This document shows positions 28,471 to 37,938 of a DNA stretch of 64,000 nt, one piece after another. A program made the translations under genes and the position numbers. This DNA is from Pyrinomonadaceae bacterium (GTDB lineage Bacteria > Acidobacteriota > Blastocatellia > Pyrinomonadales > Pyrinomonadaceae), in NCBI GenBank assembly GCA_019186825.1, contig JABARP010000002.1, positions 1-64,000 on the forward strand. The letters run 5' to 3'. The notes under the pieces are model-generated. The model was given only the letters and a program-made list of their open reading frames with translations. It was not told the DNA's origin and did not search any database. Numbering within the stretch: the stretch's first letter is position 1; each line of letters begins with the position of its first letter.

Positions 28471-28938
28471 ATGGGACTACTGGACCAAGCAGACAATGCG
28501 GGCGATGCTCCGCCATTGGATCCGAACGACAAGAGCCGTTTGTTCCAGACGCTGGGCCGCGAATCTTCGAGCTCGCGCGGCTATCTGAAGGTCTTTCTGC
28601 CGATCGCAGGTCTGGTCGTGCTCGTAGGCATCGCCTTCTTCTATCTGACGATACCGGGCGTTGGCGATACCTTTCATCCGCAGACGGAACTCGACCTTGC
28701 CGTTCGTTACCATTTGCTCGAAGTTCAAAAACGGACAGCGACCGACATTACATTCTACAAATGTGATGGATTTGCCTGGGCAAAAGCGGACGTCGAAAAG
28801 AGGCCGGATATCCCTGACCCGGTGCTTCAACTCGGTTCGTATGCAGTAAAGGCCGTCCCGAACGGAACGAACCATTGGGAGCTCACCTCCAAGCCGATAC
28901 AGAATGGCGAGAAGCCCACGCCGTGCTCCGGGCTTTGA
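28471..28938 (+). CDS. Single-pass membrane protein of unknown function
   Basis: 155 residues. The ATG at 28471 is preceded by AGGTGG at a five-base distance, better than the in-frame GTG at 28462. A hydrophilic N-terminus of about 40 residues leads to one transmembrane helix (YLKVFLPIAGLVVLVGIAFF) and a C-terminal extracytoplasmic domain of about 90 residues with two cysteines (YKCDGF, TPCSGL) that could pair. No known family is recognised. It is isolated between the CAP gene (divergent) and the GlsB-like gene (convergent). Confidence 0.7.
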   Translation: MGLLDQADNAGDAPPLDPNDKSRLFQTLGRESSSSRGYLKVFLPIAGLVVLVGIAFFYLTIPGVGDTFHPQTELDLAVRYHLLEVQKRTATDITFYKCDGFAWAKADVEKRPDIPDPVLQLGSYAVKAVPNGTNHWELTSKPIQNGEKPTPCSGL

Positions 28939-28969
28939 GAGGCTGCTGCGGCGTGAACAAAGTGCAGAC

Positions 28970-29008
28970 AAGACAAAGGGCCGATCCCTCGAACTGAGAA
29001 ACCGACCC
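28970..29008 (-). terminator. Possible terminator after the GlsB-like gene
   Basis: On the minus strand GGGTCGGT and ATCGGCCC can pair over eight bases (two wobble pairs), followed by TTTGTCTT. It is about 25 bases after the stop at 29033. The T-tract is poor. Confidence 0.35.
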
Positions 29009-29032
29009 GAAATCCTGCGTTAGCCTGCAGAC

Positions 29033-29299
29033 CTACGACATCGTGTTCTTCGTGCCGAAGATCATCCTGACGATCACGAGAAGTACGATCGCCCCAACAA
29101 TGGACATTATCCATCCGGCTGTATAGTTCTCGCCGGCCCACAGTGCCCTTGCGATGAAGCCGCCGATAACGGCGCCGACGATGCCGAGGATCGCCGTAAG
29201 TATCCAGCCGACAATGCCGGCCGGAAAGACTTCCTTGCCCGGCATAATAAGCCTCGCGATAACGCCGACGATAAGACCACCAATAATTTGTCCGATCAT
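29033..29299 (-). CDS. GlsB/YeaQ/YmgE-family (transglycosylase-associated) membrane protein
   Basis: 88 residues from ATG at 29299, which has a good GGAGG Shine-Dalgarno seven bases upstream. Three closely packed hydrophobic helices rich in glycine (IIGGLIVGVIARLIMPG, GWILTAILGIVGAVIGGF, GWIMSIVGAIVLLVIV) are typical of this family; E. coli members are stress-induced inner-membrane proteins of unclear function. It begins 13 bases after the ABC permease stop, so it may be the last gene of that operon. Confidence 0.9.
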   Translation of the reverse strand: MIGQIIGGLIVGVIARLIMPGKEVFPAGIVGWILTAILGIVGAVIGGFIARALWAGENYTAGWIMSIVGAIVLLVIVRMIFGTKNTMS

Positions 29300-29312
29300 A
29301 AATTTGCCTCCG

Positions 29313-30653
29313 TTAAGATTCGCGTATCCATTTCCACACTTCGGGTAGCGTTGCACGTTTGCCGTACATCAGCATCCCGACCCGATAAACCCTTGCACAT
29401 AACCAAACCATACCACAGATCGCAAGTACATTGACAGATATTGATAGCGCGATCTGCCAAAACGGCGGCGTCTCGGCGAGGATGCGTACCGGCATCGTGA
29501 TCGGTGCCCAGAATGGTGCGATCGACACCCAGAAGGAGAGCGGCGAACTTGGATCGCGAATTACGGCAAAGCTGAAATAGAATCCGATGAGCATTACCAT
29601 TATCGGCGGAAATGCGAACTGCCCGCCTTCCTGCACGGTCGTTACCATCGAACCGATAAGAGCGAAGATCGACGCGAAGAGGAAATACCCAAGCAGGAAG
29701 AAGAGCAGAAAATAGACGACCATCAACGGCGTGATGTGGGGCGCACCGGCAAGGAATGGCGCGATGTCCGTCTGCAGCATCAGGAAGCCTACGAGAAGAG
29801 CGAGCGAGGTGACCCAAATGCCAAGTTGCGTCAGGCCCGCGAGCCCTACGCCCACAAGCTTGCCGAGCATCAGTTCGAATGGCTTCGCACTCGAAAAGAG
29901 GATCTCTGCGATGCGGGTTTCCTTCTCCTCTACGACAGCACCGAGAATGACCTGGCCATAGATCGTAAGCGAAATGTAGATCATCAGCCCGATCACGAAC
30001 GACGCGGCAAGCAACGCATCGGAATTCTTCTCGCGTCCGTGCTCATCGATCGCCTTTGTATCGATCTCGACCTTCTGATTTATCTGCCGAAGCGTGCTTT
30101 CGCTGATGTTCGCCGCGGTCAAACGCTCGGCACGGACCGCATCATTTACGGCATCGTCGATGGCTCCCGTTGCAATAAAATCACCTGCCTTTCGCGACAG
30201 AAATTCAAACTTTCCGTCCGGCTGCTGCGGCACCAAAAGGTAAGCGTCGATCTCCTTTTCGGCGGCAAGTGCGTTCAGCTCCGAGCGGATCTGCTCATCG
30301 GTCTTGCCGTTCGTATCAAAGGGCACAAAAACAAAACCCTCGGAGAGGCCTTTGAGCGAATCGGCCGAATCCTTCGGGCCGACCGTCGGTTCGAACGACT
30401 GGTTCTTGAAAGCCTCAGCCTGCTTTTCGGCGAGCTTCTCGGGCGAAAGATTTGCTCGGATCCGCGGCCCGATCTTGCCAGCCTGGTCAACGATGACGAT
30501 ACGCGTCGGTTCGCCTTTGAGCGAAAAGATCAGAGCCGGAACGAAAGCGAAACCCGCACCGAGAACCGGAAATAGAAGTGTGCCGATAAGGAACGACCAT
30601 CTGAGGACGACCTTTCGATATTCGTGTTTGACGACCGCGAGGAACTTTCTCAT
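29313..30653 (-). CDS. ABC transporter permease, NatB-like (ABC-2 type)
   Basis: 446 residues. One N-terminal transmembrane helix (about 18-45) precedes a large extracytoplasmic domain (about 50-215), then five or six helices with the conserved block GAVVEEKETRIAEILFSSAKPFELMLGKL, which marks the NatB/ABC-2 export family. In Bacillus NatAB exports sodium; other members export drugs or unknown solutes. It overlaps the ATPase gene by four bases (ATGA), so the two form one transporter. Confidence 0.9.
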   Translation of the reverse strand: MRKFLAVVKHEYRKVVLRWSFLIGTLLFPVLGAGFAFVPALIFSLKGEPTRIVIVDQAGKIGPRIRANLSPEKLAEKQAEAFKNQSFEPTVGPKDSADSLKGLSEGFVFVPFDTNGKTDEQIRSELNALAAEKEIDAYLLVPQQPDGKFEFLSRKAGDFIATGAIDDAVNDAVRAERLTAANISESTLRQINQKVEIDTKAIDEHGREKNSDALLAASFVIGLMIYISLTIYGQVILGAVVEEKETRIAEILFSSAKPFELMLGKLVGVGLAGLTQLGIWVTSLALLVGFLMLQTDIAPFLAGAPHITPLMVVYFLLFFLLGYFLFASIFALIGSMVTTVQEGGQFAFPPIMVMLIGFYFSFAVIRDPSSPLSFWVSIAPFWAPITMPVRILAETPPFWQIALSISVNVLAICGMVWLCARVYRVGMLMYGKRATLPEVWKWIRES

Positions 30654-31564
30654 TTTGCACCTCCGATCTGCTCGATAAAGATGTCGTTTAGCGTCGGCTC
30701 GACATACTCGAACTTCGTAACCCTTACGCCCGCAGTGACAAGCCGCTGCAAAAGCTCTTGCGGATCGGCGTCAGGTCTAAGATTCAGTATCTTTTCGTCT
30801 GCCTTTTCAAAGACACTTTCGATGCCGGGGAAATCATCGAGTACCTGCGAACCGCCATCGATCCGGATCGCGAGACGGTCGCGGCCGAAGCTCTCTTTCA
30901 CCTCCCGTAGACTGCCGGCGACGACCTTTCGGCCCTTGTTGACAAGCAAGATATCATGGCAAAGCCGCTCGGCCGTTTCCATCAAATGCGTCGAGAATAT
31001 TACGGTCTTGCTGCTCTGGCGAAACTCCGAGAGTACGTTGATCATAAACTCCACATTGACAGGGTCGAGGCCCGAAAACGGTTCGTCCAGAATTAGCAGA
31101 TCAGGGTCATGCAGAACCGTCGCAATGAACTGAACCTTTTGCTGCATGCCCTTTGACAGATCGGTCGTCTTCTTATTCTTCCATTCGGAAAGCTGCATTC
31201 GGTCGAGCCAACGATCGATCCGCCTGTCAGCCTCTTTCTGCGGCAAGTTCTTAAGAGCAGCAAAGTACCGAAGCTGATCCACGATCTTCGTCTTTTTATA
31301 AAGGCCGCGCTCTTCCGGCAGGTAACCGATATGATCTTGGGTAAGGCCGTTGATGCGTCTGCCGAAGAGTTCGATCGAACCCGAATCCGGAACCGTGATC
31401 CCGACGATCATGCGGATGGTCGTCGTCTTGCCAGCACCGTTCGGCCCAAGAAAGCCGAAAATTCTCCCTGCCCGGACGCTGAATGAAAGGTCGTCGACGG
31501 CGCGAAAATCCCCGAAGGATTTCGTAATTCCATCAACGCGCAAAGTAACCTCTTCTTCGTTCAT
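30650..31564 (-). CDS. ABC transporter ATP-binding protein, NatA-like
   Basis: 304 residues. Walker A GPNGAGKTTTIRM, Q-loop (YLPEERGLYKK), signature LSKGMQQKVQFIAT, Walker B LLILDEPFSGLDP and the switch His (IFSTHLMETAE) are all present. A C-terminal DUF4162-type extension (about 220-304) is usual for the NatA-like exporters. It energises the permease encoded immediately downstream. It is divergent from corA, with about 100 bases between the starts. Confidence 0.94.
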   Translation of the reverse strand: MNEEEVTLRVDGITKSFGDFRAVDDLSFSVRAGRIFGFLGPNGAGKTTTIRMIVGITVPDSGSIELFGRRINGLTQDHIGYLPEERGLYKKTKIVDQLRYFAALKNLPQKEADRRIDRWLDRMQLSEWKNKKTTDLSKGMQQKVQFIATVLHDPDLLILDEPFSGLDPVNVEFMINVLSEFRQSSKTVIFSTHLMETAERLCHDILLVNKGRKVVAGSLREVKESFGRDRLAIRIDGGSQVLDDFPGIESVFEKADEKILNLRPDADPQELLQRLVTAGVRVTKFEYVEPTLNDIFIEQIGGAK

Positions 31565-31665
31565 ACTTTATTTTTACTACGGCAATTGTCGCAGTTAGTT
31601 CCTAAAAACTATAATAACCTCGATTGCTGAACGGCCTCATTGGCCCACCAGCCCGCGTGATAAAG

Positions 31666-32724
31666 ATGCAGATATTTGTACTTAAGAACGGTGCCGAATG
31701 CGTCGAGCAAGGTTTCAGCCGCAAGGAACTCCCGGGCTTACTGGCCGACCCGACGAATGTCATTTGGGTCGATCTACACGGTGAAACCCCGGATCAGATC
31801 GAGGAAGCAAAGGAGGTGCTCGAGAACGTATTCAAGTTCCACTACCTAACGATCGAGGATTGCATCGAAACACGAAATCAGCCGAAGGTTGAAGCCTTCC
31901 CCGACTATCTCTATTTCATCGTTCACGGAATTCGACCCGGAGAAACGGGACCAACGAACTTCACCACAAAAGAACTCGACGGCTACCTTGGGCCGAATTA
32001 CGTGGTCACCTTTCATACCGAACGCTTCCGAAGCATCAAAACCGTCAAGCAGAAGGTCCTTAGCAGTCCATTTACTTTCAGACGCGGGGCCGCATACATC
32101 CTGCACAACATTCTCGATGAACTCGTCGATCTCTATATGCCGGTCGTCGATGCGTATGATCAGACGATCCACGACCTGAGCGAACGCGTCCTGGAAATGA
32201 AAAAAGGCCAGAACGAGATGCTGCTCGACATAATGAGCTTACGACGAAGCGTAGTTCGGCTTCGACGAATCTCCGTGCGACAGCTTGAGGCGTTATATAG
32301 GCTTTCGCATGGCGAGTTTCCACAGATACCGGATCAGATACTTCCCTTTTATCGCGATGTTCACGACCACTTGGTCCGGATCACAGATCTCGCGGAGAAT
32401 TATCGCGACCTCGTTTCGAGTCTTTTTGAGATCCACTTCTCGGTGATCTCGACGCGCACGAACGAGGTGATGAAAACGCTTGCCGTTATCTCGGCAATAA
32501 TTCTGCCATTGAGTCTCATTGCAGGCATCTACGGAATGAACTTCGACTTTATGCCGGAACTGAAAACGCGATACGGATATTTCGCGACTTTGGGCGGAAT
32601 GGCACTGCTCGCGTTGGGACTGGTCGCGTATTTTTGGAAGATCGGTTGGATATTTGTAAAGGACTACGAGCCGCCGACAGATCTATCGTCCGCACCCGAT
32701 CATAAGGGTGAGAACGACACTTAA
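31666..32724 (+). CDS. corA: CorA-family Mg2+/Co2+ transporter
   Basis: 352 residues from ATG at 31666 (an upstream TTG at 31624 lacks support). A large acidic cytoplasmic N-terminal domain (about 1-285) ends in two C-terminal transmembrane helices; the pore signature YGMNFDFMPE with the GMN motif follows the first helix. CorA forms a pentameric inner-membrane channel for magnesium. It is monocistronic and convergent with pgpA, four bases apart. Confidence 0.95.
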   Translation: MQIFVLKNGAECVEQGFSRKELPGLLADPTNVIWVDLHGETPDQIEEAKEVLENVFKFHYLTIEDCIETRNQPKVEAFPDYLYFIVHGIRPGETGPTNFTTKELDGYLGPNYVVTFHTERFRSIKTVKQKVLSSPFTFRRGAAYILHNILDELVDLYMPVVDAYDQTIHDLSERVLEMKKGQNEMLLDIMSLRRSVVRLRRISVRQLEALYRLSHGEFPQIPDQILPFYRDVHDHLVRITDLAENYRDLVSSLFEIHFSVISTRTNEVMKTLAVISAIILPLSLIAGIYGMNFDFMPELKTRYGYFATLGGMALLALGLVAYFWKIGWIFVKDYEPPTDLSSAPDHKGENDT

Positions 32725-32728
32725 GGCA

Positions 32729-33292
32729 CTATTGAAGGATCACGGCGATATAAGAAAAGATCGCGAGACAGAGTCCCGCATAGACGCCTGCCACCAAATC
32801 GTCGGCGCAAATACCGAGTCCGCCCTTCAAGTACTGAAGGTCATTGACCGGATAGGGCTTCCAGATATCAAATAGCCGGAAGAGAAGAAAGCCGGCAAGC
32901 AGCATTGGCCAAGAGAGCGTGAATGGCACGAATGCGAAGGTAACGAGCTGGCCCATCACTTCGTCAACAACGGCTTCGGATGCATCTTCATCTCCCAGAA
33001 GGTCGATCGCCCGTGTGCTCGCAGCGATCCCCAGAAGGCAAAAGCCGAACAAAAGCACTACATTCGCAATGAACAAGATCCCGTCCGCTGATGCCGCCGA
33101 AAGACCGTGGCCGCGCAAATGTACCGCGAACTGCGGTTCGAAGACGGCGAGTGCAACGTAGATCGCAACACCGACCGCTGAACCGTAAGTCCCCGACGGG
33201 CCCGGAAAGTAGCCCACGCCGAACGTCGTCAACGCGAGCGAGAGGCGATCCTTCAAGCCCTTTGCCGGCCGCTTTTCTACAGGACGTTTCAT
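32729..33292 (-). CDS. pgpA: Phosphatidylglycerophosphatase A
   Basis: 187 residues, with about four hydrophobic segments. The family motifs GYFPGPSGTYGS near the N-terminus, DEVMGQL and the C-terminal ICADDLVAGVYAGL (the acidic metal site) are clear. It removes phosphate from phosphatidylglycerol phosphate in phospholipid synthesis at the inner membrane. Its start codon shares one base with the stop of the cobalamin adenosyltransferase gene, so translation is coupled. Confidence 0.93.
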   Translation of the reverse strand: MKRPVEKRPAKGLKDRLSLALTTFGVGYFPGPSGTYGSAVGVAIYVALAVFEPQFAVHLRGHGLSAASADGILFIANVVLLFGFCLLGIAASTRAIDLLGDEDASEAVVDEVMGQLVTFAFVPFTLSWPMLLAGFLLFRLFDIWKPYPVNDLQYLKGGLGICADDLVAGVYAGLCLAIFSYIAVILQ

Positions 33293-33882
33293 TAGAATTC
33301 GATACCTTGCTGGGCGTAAATGCCGATGTGAAAAGGATGTTTGATCTCACGCATCTCGGTTACAAGCTCGGCAGCATCGATGATCTTTTCGAGTATATTA
33401 TCGACGTTCCTGCCTGTCAGAATAAGATGAAGGTGCGGCTGAGCCGCTCGCACTTCGCTGATCGTTTCGAGGACCTTATCAATATCGAGGAACTCGTAGC
33501 TCAGCACATAAAGCAGTTCATCGAATACGAGCAGGTCGTAATCGCCGCTTCGCATTTTCTCAACGCACAATGCCCACGTCTCTTCGCTCGTCTTTATGTC
33601 CTGCGACTTATCCTTCGTATCCCAGGTAAATCCGTCGCCCATCGTGTGTACCTCGATGCCGAGTTTGTCGAAGGATTCGTGTTCGCCGTATCTGTCGTGC
33701 TTCGACTTCATGAATTGGACCATACAGCAGTTCAGACCGCGTCCCGCCGCTCGAACCATCGTCCCGATCGCGGCGGTCGTCTTACCCTTGCCGTCGCCGG
33801 TGTTCAGCATTAAAAGGCCCTTGGTCTTTTCGCGGTAGTCCTCACGCCGCCACTTATATCGCTTTTCTTTCTTCTCAGCCAT
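33292..33882 (-). CDS. cobO: Cob(I)yrinic acid a,c-diamide adenosyltransferase
   Basis: 196 residues from ATG at 33882 (an upstream in-frame start at 33918 lies inside the previous gene). The P-loop NTGDGKGKTTAAIGT, the block VQFMKSK and LLVFDEL identify the BtuR/CobO/CobP family, which adds the adenosyl group to cobalt in B12 synthesis or salvage, using ATP. No other cobalamin gene is near. It starts two bases after the FkbM stop and overlaps pgpA by one base, an unusual but tight trio. Confidence 0.95.
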   Translation of the reverse strand: MAEKKEKRYKWRREDYREKTKGLLMLNTGDGKGKTTAAIGTMVRAAGRGLNCCMVQFMKSKHDRYGEHESFDKLGIEVHTMGDGFTWDTKDKSQDIKTSEETWALCVEKMRSGDYDLLVFDELLYVLSYEFLDIDKVLETISEVRAAQPHLHLILTGRNVDNILEKIIDAAELVTEMREIKHPFHIGIYAQQGIEF

Positions 33883-33884
33883 TT

Positions 33885-34832
33885 CTATAAATATTCCGCG
33901 AGTATCGCACCGGCCCACTCAGCGCCGGTTTGCGGAACGCAAAATACATTCGCACCAATATCATCGGGTGCAAAGCCCTCGATCACCGAAAGCCTTCTTT
34001 GCACTTCGTCGATCCTATAGAAGATATATGGACCCCGTTCCGCAATGAATGCGATCAGATCGTTCGGAGAATATCCGAAGCGTTCGGTCTGGGCGAGCGC
34101 CATTTCCATCAAAAAGATCGGCTTGTTCTCCTGTGCAAATAATCGCTCCGCACCTCGGAGGAACATCATCTCTGCTCCTTCAATATCAACCTTTACAAAC
34201 GAAACCTCATCAGCCATTTTACTCGACAAGTAGCGATCAAGCGTTGTCATCTCGCACTCAAAACTTGCCGATGAATGGCCTTCGTAGGTCGCAAACGATG
34301 CGTGCCCCGAGGTTAGCCCTTCGAACAGATTGATGGTGAGTACATCATCGCGGTCTCCGAGGGCCAAATTGTTGATCGAGACGCGGGCGGCACCCGACAG
34401 CAACTCAGTATTACGCTTCAACTGGGCGAAGGTCTTAGGGACAGGCTCGAACGAATGGACCTCACCATCGCTGCCGGCGAGAACCGCCATCATCGTCGTG
34501 TACCAACCAAAATTGGCTCCGACATCAAGGCAGATGTCGGCATTGCGGATCAATCGCCTTGCGATCATCGAGATCGCGGGCTCGTATTCACCCAAGAAAA
34601 AGAGCATCTCTTCCATTCCCGTCGTCAGATCGGCAATGAAGCGGCGGCCATCCTTTGATCGCGCATATATCGCTGTCGGCTTTTCTTTCAAAAGCCCGAG
34701 AGAGGTCTGGAAAAGACGATACTTCCCTTTTGCGATCGGCGTGTTGTACGTGTAAAGGCGAACGGCTTTAAGGAAAGCATCGCGGAAGAAATGCTCACTC
34801 GACGGATCGGGTCGCGCATTCTCTGCTGTCAT
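33885..34832 (-). CDS. FkbM-family methyltransferase
   Basis: 315 residues from ATG at 34832, which has AAGGAG nine bases upstream; the frame is open for 78 more codons, but that part is Cys/His/Trp-rich and not protein-like. The SAM-binding motif CLDVGANFGWYTTMMA (about 115-130), the following EVHSFEPVP and the FkbM end motif FVKVDIEGAEMMFLRGAE are clear. Such enzymes often O-methylate sugars or other groups in surface polysaccharides, which agrees with the flippase gene about 100 bases upstream on the same strand. Confidence 0.92.
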   Translation of the reverse strand: MTAENARPDPSSEHFFRDAFLKAVRLYTYNTPIAKGKYRLFQTSLGLLKEKPTAIYARSKDGRRFIADLTTGMEEMLFFLGEYEPAISMIARRLIRNADICLDVGANFGWYTTMMAVLAGSDGEVHSFEPVPKTFAQLKRNTELLSGAARVSINNLALGDRDDVLTINLFEGLTSGHASFATYEGHSSASFECEMTTLDRYLSSKMADEVSFVKVDIEGAEMMFLRGAERLFAQENKPIFLMEMALAQTERFGYSPNDLIAFIAERGPYIFYRIDEVQRRLSVIEGFAPDDIGANVFCVPQTGAEWAGAILAEYL

Positions 34833-34930
34833 TAGGCACATCTCCTTTGTGTTTCCATTTCCTTGTTGGTAGCCATTGCACAAGATTTGAAACTTCGCTA
34901 CAGGTTGTATTGAACGGCAGCGAAGATCAC

Positions 34931-36439
34931 CTAAGCCGCGGTCCCCTTCAGTTTTAGAAATCTCGAAATAATGACCTTCTCGTCGGCCGTTATGAACCTT
35001 GTTATGAAAAGCATTGCCCCATACGCAAGAGTACAAACTAACGTGCCAACGATAAAGGTCACCCAACTGGGCGGAACGAATCTAAACAGAGCGTATTCCA
35101 TCAATATCAATACAACGGCGGACGGCAAGACCCTCAAAAATACTCCAAGCCAACCGTTGCCCCTGAGGTCCGGAAGGAAACGTTTTTCTGAATAAAGGAT
35201 CATTGGCAACATCATCGCGACACCTAACATCCGCGAGAGAGCGACGCCTTCAGCCCGCCAACGATCGGCCAAAAGAAGCATTAGCACGATCGCTGTCGCT
35301 GACGAAAGGACCGTAACCCATGCATTGAGACTCGGCTTATTGAAAGTCTCGTTCAGTTGCCACGTCGCAAGAGTAAGTACCATCATGCCGAATGTTGCCG
35401 CGTGAAGAAAGAATAGCCAGCTTGCCTTTATCGCAAATTCTTGGTCGATCCAAAGCGTCAGAAAGACGCGCCCACCGAAAAAGATCGTTACAAGGAACGG
35501 CACCGTCAAGACGATGACCACTTTGGTTGATTTTTCATAAAGTATCGTCAAGCGTCCCTCGTCTCCGAGCAACTCATTCATCACAGGAAACGCCGCAGCA
35601 AGAACGCTGACGACAAACCCGTGAAAATAAATGGCAAGCGTCATCGGAACGAAGTAGAATGAGGCAACCTCGCCGCCAAATTTGCGCATAACAAGTGCAC
35701 GCTCAAAAAGAAGGAGGATACCGCCGCAGGCCTGGTAAACAAAAAGGCTCGCCCCATAGCTCAACACAGGGCGCATCATATCGGTCGAGGCCTTCAGTTT
35801 CACCCCGATATCCGGCGCAAGACGTGCCGATGCGATATAGGAAAGGCCGGCAGTAATTGCCACCACCACCAGCGTCCAGAGGAGCAGAGCGTCAACGCCG
35901 AACCCCATCGCAGCGAGCCCGACATTGCCGCCATTGATAAGCAGCGAACTCAGATTTGTAATGACCGACAGTGCCCCAAAGCCCTGTTCACCTTGCAAGA
36001 TGCTCTGAAAGACTTGCCCAATGAGCGTAACAGGGATGCTGATGCCGCCGACGATCAGCGCAAACGTTGCTGCTTCCCGATACTGCGGAGAGATCTGCAG
36101 AACGTCGCCAACGACCCATTTTGCAGAGACGCCGACAACGATCGCACCGAAGAGCCCGATCGAGCAATTAAGCCAGAACGCCGACGCGATGACGGAGTTT
36201 ATCTTCTCGACGTCTCCTGATGTGCGGTATTCGGCAACGAATTTTGCGACCGAACGGGATAGATTAAATGCAAACGAATAGCCGACGAACCCAAGAATGA
36301 CAATGTAAACGCCGTAGGATTCAACGCCAATGTGTTTTAGAACGAACGGAGTGGCAAAGAGACCTAAAAGTATTGGAGCTAGCCAGCCGGTCAGGCTGTA
36401 TAGCGAGTTTAGCAACAGCTTTCCGGACCGAGTTCTCAT
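34931..36439 (-). CDS. Polysaccharide flippase (Wzx-like, MOP superfamily)
   Basis: 502 residues from ATG at 36439, with 12-14 hydrophobic helices. The N-terminus (GKLLLNSLYSLTGWLAPILLG, shortened) and IGVESYGVYIVILGFVGY resemble O-antigen/teichoic-acid flippases. These move lipid-linked oligosaccharides across the inner membrane. Only the FkbM methyltransferase accompanies it: no glycosyltransferases are adjacent, so this is a detached piece of a polysaccharide locus; ugd and an epimerase lie 11 kb away at 47174-49453. Nothing was seen in the 118 bases upstream. Confidence 0.9.
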   Translation of the reverse strand: MRTRSGKLLLNSLYSLTGWLAPILLGLFATPFVLKHIGVESYGVYIVILGFVGYSFAFNLSRSVAKFVAEYRTSGDVEKINSVIASAFWLNCSIGLFGAIVVGVSAKWVVGDVLQISPQYREAATFALIVGGISIPVTLIGQVFQSILQGEQGFGALSVITNLSSLLINGGNVGLAAMGFGVDALLLWTLVVVAITAGLSYIASARLAPDIGVKLKASTDMMRPVLSYGASLFVYQACGGILLLFERALVMRKFGGEVASFYFVPMTLAIYFHGFVVSVLAAAFPVMNELLGDEGRLTILYEKSTKVVIVLTVPFLVTIFFGGRVFLTLWIDQEFAIKASWLFFLHAATFGMMVLTLATWQLNETFNKPSLNAWVTVLSSATAIVLMLLLADRWRAEGVALSRMLGVAMMLPMILYSEKRFLPDLRGNGWLGVFLRVLPSAVVLILMEYALFRFVPPSWVTFIVGTLVCTLAYGAMLFITRFITADEKVIISRFLKLKGTAA

Positions 36440-36557
36440 ATCCAATAGCGGGAGCCGTCTGCGGCCGACACAAAACTGCCGCGGCCATCGCTCATGGGAT
36501 CCAGCAAAAAAGCTTTACGCTCCCTTTCTGTGGATAGATGAAGGCAAGGCAGGGCCT

Positions 36558-37517
36558 CTAGTCGTCAGACATTTCCAGAACTTCTCGTATCGCCCTGACG
36601 AGAGTTTGCTCAGCATCTTCCCAATTGCCGTCTATCTGCAGGCCGGCGGCATTTCGGTGTCCGCCGCCGCCAAATTTTTCGGCGATCTTTGCGACATTCA
36701 GATCGCCCTTTGAGCGAAGGCTGACGCGGTAGCTGTTCGCGCCGATCTCACGCATATAGATAACAGCCTCAACCTCACGCGCCGTCAGCGGGATATTCAC
36801 GAAGCCATTGTTATCGCCGTCTATCGCGTCGGATTCAGCACGCATTGCAAGCGTCTGCCGCATAAAAGCGATCTTGCCCGTTTCGTCTCGTTTTACCGTG
36901 TCGAGAACGCGACGCATCAATTCGATGCGCGACCACGGATAGTTGTTATAGACCGCACTGGAAATCAATGCGGGTCTGGCACCAGCTTTTACAAGTTCGG
37001 AGGCCACCTTCAATGTGCGATCCGTCGTATTCGAATAATGAAATGAACCCGTGTCGGTTACGAGCGCCATGTAAACGCATTCGGCGATCTCCTTCGTAAT
37101 GCGTCCGCCGATCGCCTTGCATAGATTGTAGATCATCTCACCGACCGCAGAAGCCGTTGGATCGATCCAGTTGATGGTCCCGAACGGATCGCCAGTCGAA
37201 TGATGGTCGATATTGACCGTAACAGCCGCATCGAGTCCGCGGATACCGGGCCTCTCAAGATCGGAGCACTCGATCACAAAGACAGCATCGTAACTTCCAT
37301 TGAGATACTCAACATCGCGAATCAGGTCTACGCCCGGAAGGGCGTGGTACGCAGGCGGAACTTCGCCGCGGACAATAACGTCCGCCGTCTTGCCCAGGCT
37401 CTTCAGCAGCCAGCAAAGCCCAAGCGAGGAACCGAGGCCATCGCCATCCGGTTTTATGTGCGTTGTGATGGCAAACGCCTTTTTCTTTTCAATTAATTCA
37501 ACTACTTGACTTAACAC
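36558..37517 (-). CDS. nrnA: DHH-family phosphoesterase NrnA (oligoribonuclease/pAp phosphatase)
   Basis: 319 residues from GTG at 37517. Metal-binding motifs of the DHH domain are intact: THIKPDGDGLGSS, the DHH triad in VNIDHHSTGDPFG and the Asp in VTDTGSFHYSNT. The C-terminal DHHA1 domain ends with GGGGHRNAAG. NrnA degrades nanoRNA and 3'-phosphoadenosine 5'-phosphate. It is the last gene of the rimP-nusA-infB-rbfA cluster, 53 bases after rbfA, an arrangement common in Firmicutes and other phyla. Confidence 0.95.
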   Translation of the reverse strand: MLSQVVELIEKKKAFAITTHIKPDGDGLGSSLGLCWLLKSLGKTADVIVRGEVPPAYHALPGVDLIRDVEYLNGSYDAVFVIECSDLERPGIRGLDAAVTVNIDHHSTGDPFGTINWIDPTASAVGEMIYNLCKAIGGRITKEIAECVYMALVTDTGSFHYSNTTDRTLKVASELVKAGARPALISSAVYNNYPWSRIELMRRVLDTVKRDETGKIAFMRQTLAMRAESDAIDGDNNGFVNIPLTAREVEAVIYMREIGANSYRVSLRSKGDLNVAKIAEKFGGGGHRNAAGLQIDGNWEDAEQTLVRAIREVLEMSDD

Positions 37518-37570
37518 TGATAAAGCGGGACGGACAACGTTTTACGAAGGAGGCTGGCTTAAATCGCCGG

Positions 37571-37930
37571 TCAACCGTCCGTCTCTCCTTCTTCTGGAAT
37601 GTCGAGACCTGTGAGGATCTCGCTCACGCGGGCGGCATTTTCCTCTGCCGAGTCGCGTACAAAATGCAGTTGCGGCACGTGTCTCACATTGAGGCTGCGG
37701 GCAATCCGCCGATGTACGAAAGATGAGGCATGCCGCAATGCAGCAAGGGCCGCCTTCTTCTCGTTCTCATCACCATCAATGATGACGTAAACCTTTGCGT
37801 CACCCTTATCGGCAGACACATCTACGTCCGTCACTGTTACGTTTTCAAGCCGCGGGTCCTCGAGTTCAAATCCGACGATCTCCGCTATCTCTTCCCGAAG
37901 CGTCTCACCAAATCTCTCCGGTCGCCGCAT
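37571..37930 (-). CDS. rbfA: Ribosome-binding factor A
   Basis: 119 residues, a single KH-like domain: RPERFGETLREEIAEIV at the N-terminus, VTVTDVDVSADKGDAKVYV and the conserved VPQLHFVRDSAEENAARVSEIL near the end. It binds the 30S subunit during 16S rRNA 5'-end maturation and cold adaptation. Located eight bases after infB in the same operon. Confidence 0.97.
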   Translation of the reverse strand: MRRPERFGETLREEIAEIVGFELEDPRLENVTVTDVDVSADKGDAKVYVIIDGDENEKKAALAALRHASSFVHRRIARSLNVRHVPQLHFVRDSAEENAARVSEILTGLDIPEEGETDG

Positions 37931-37938
37931 CTTCCTAC

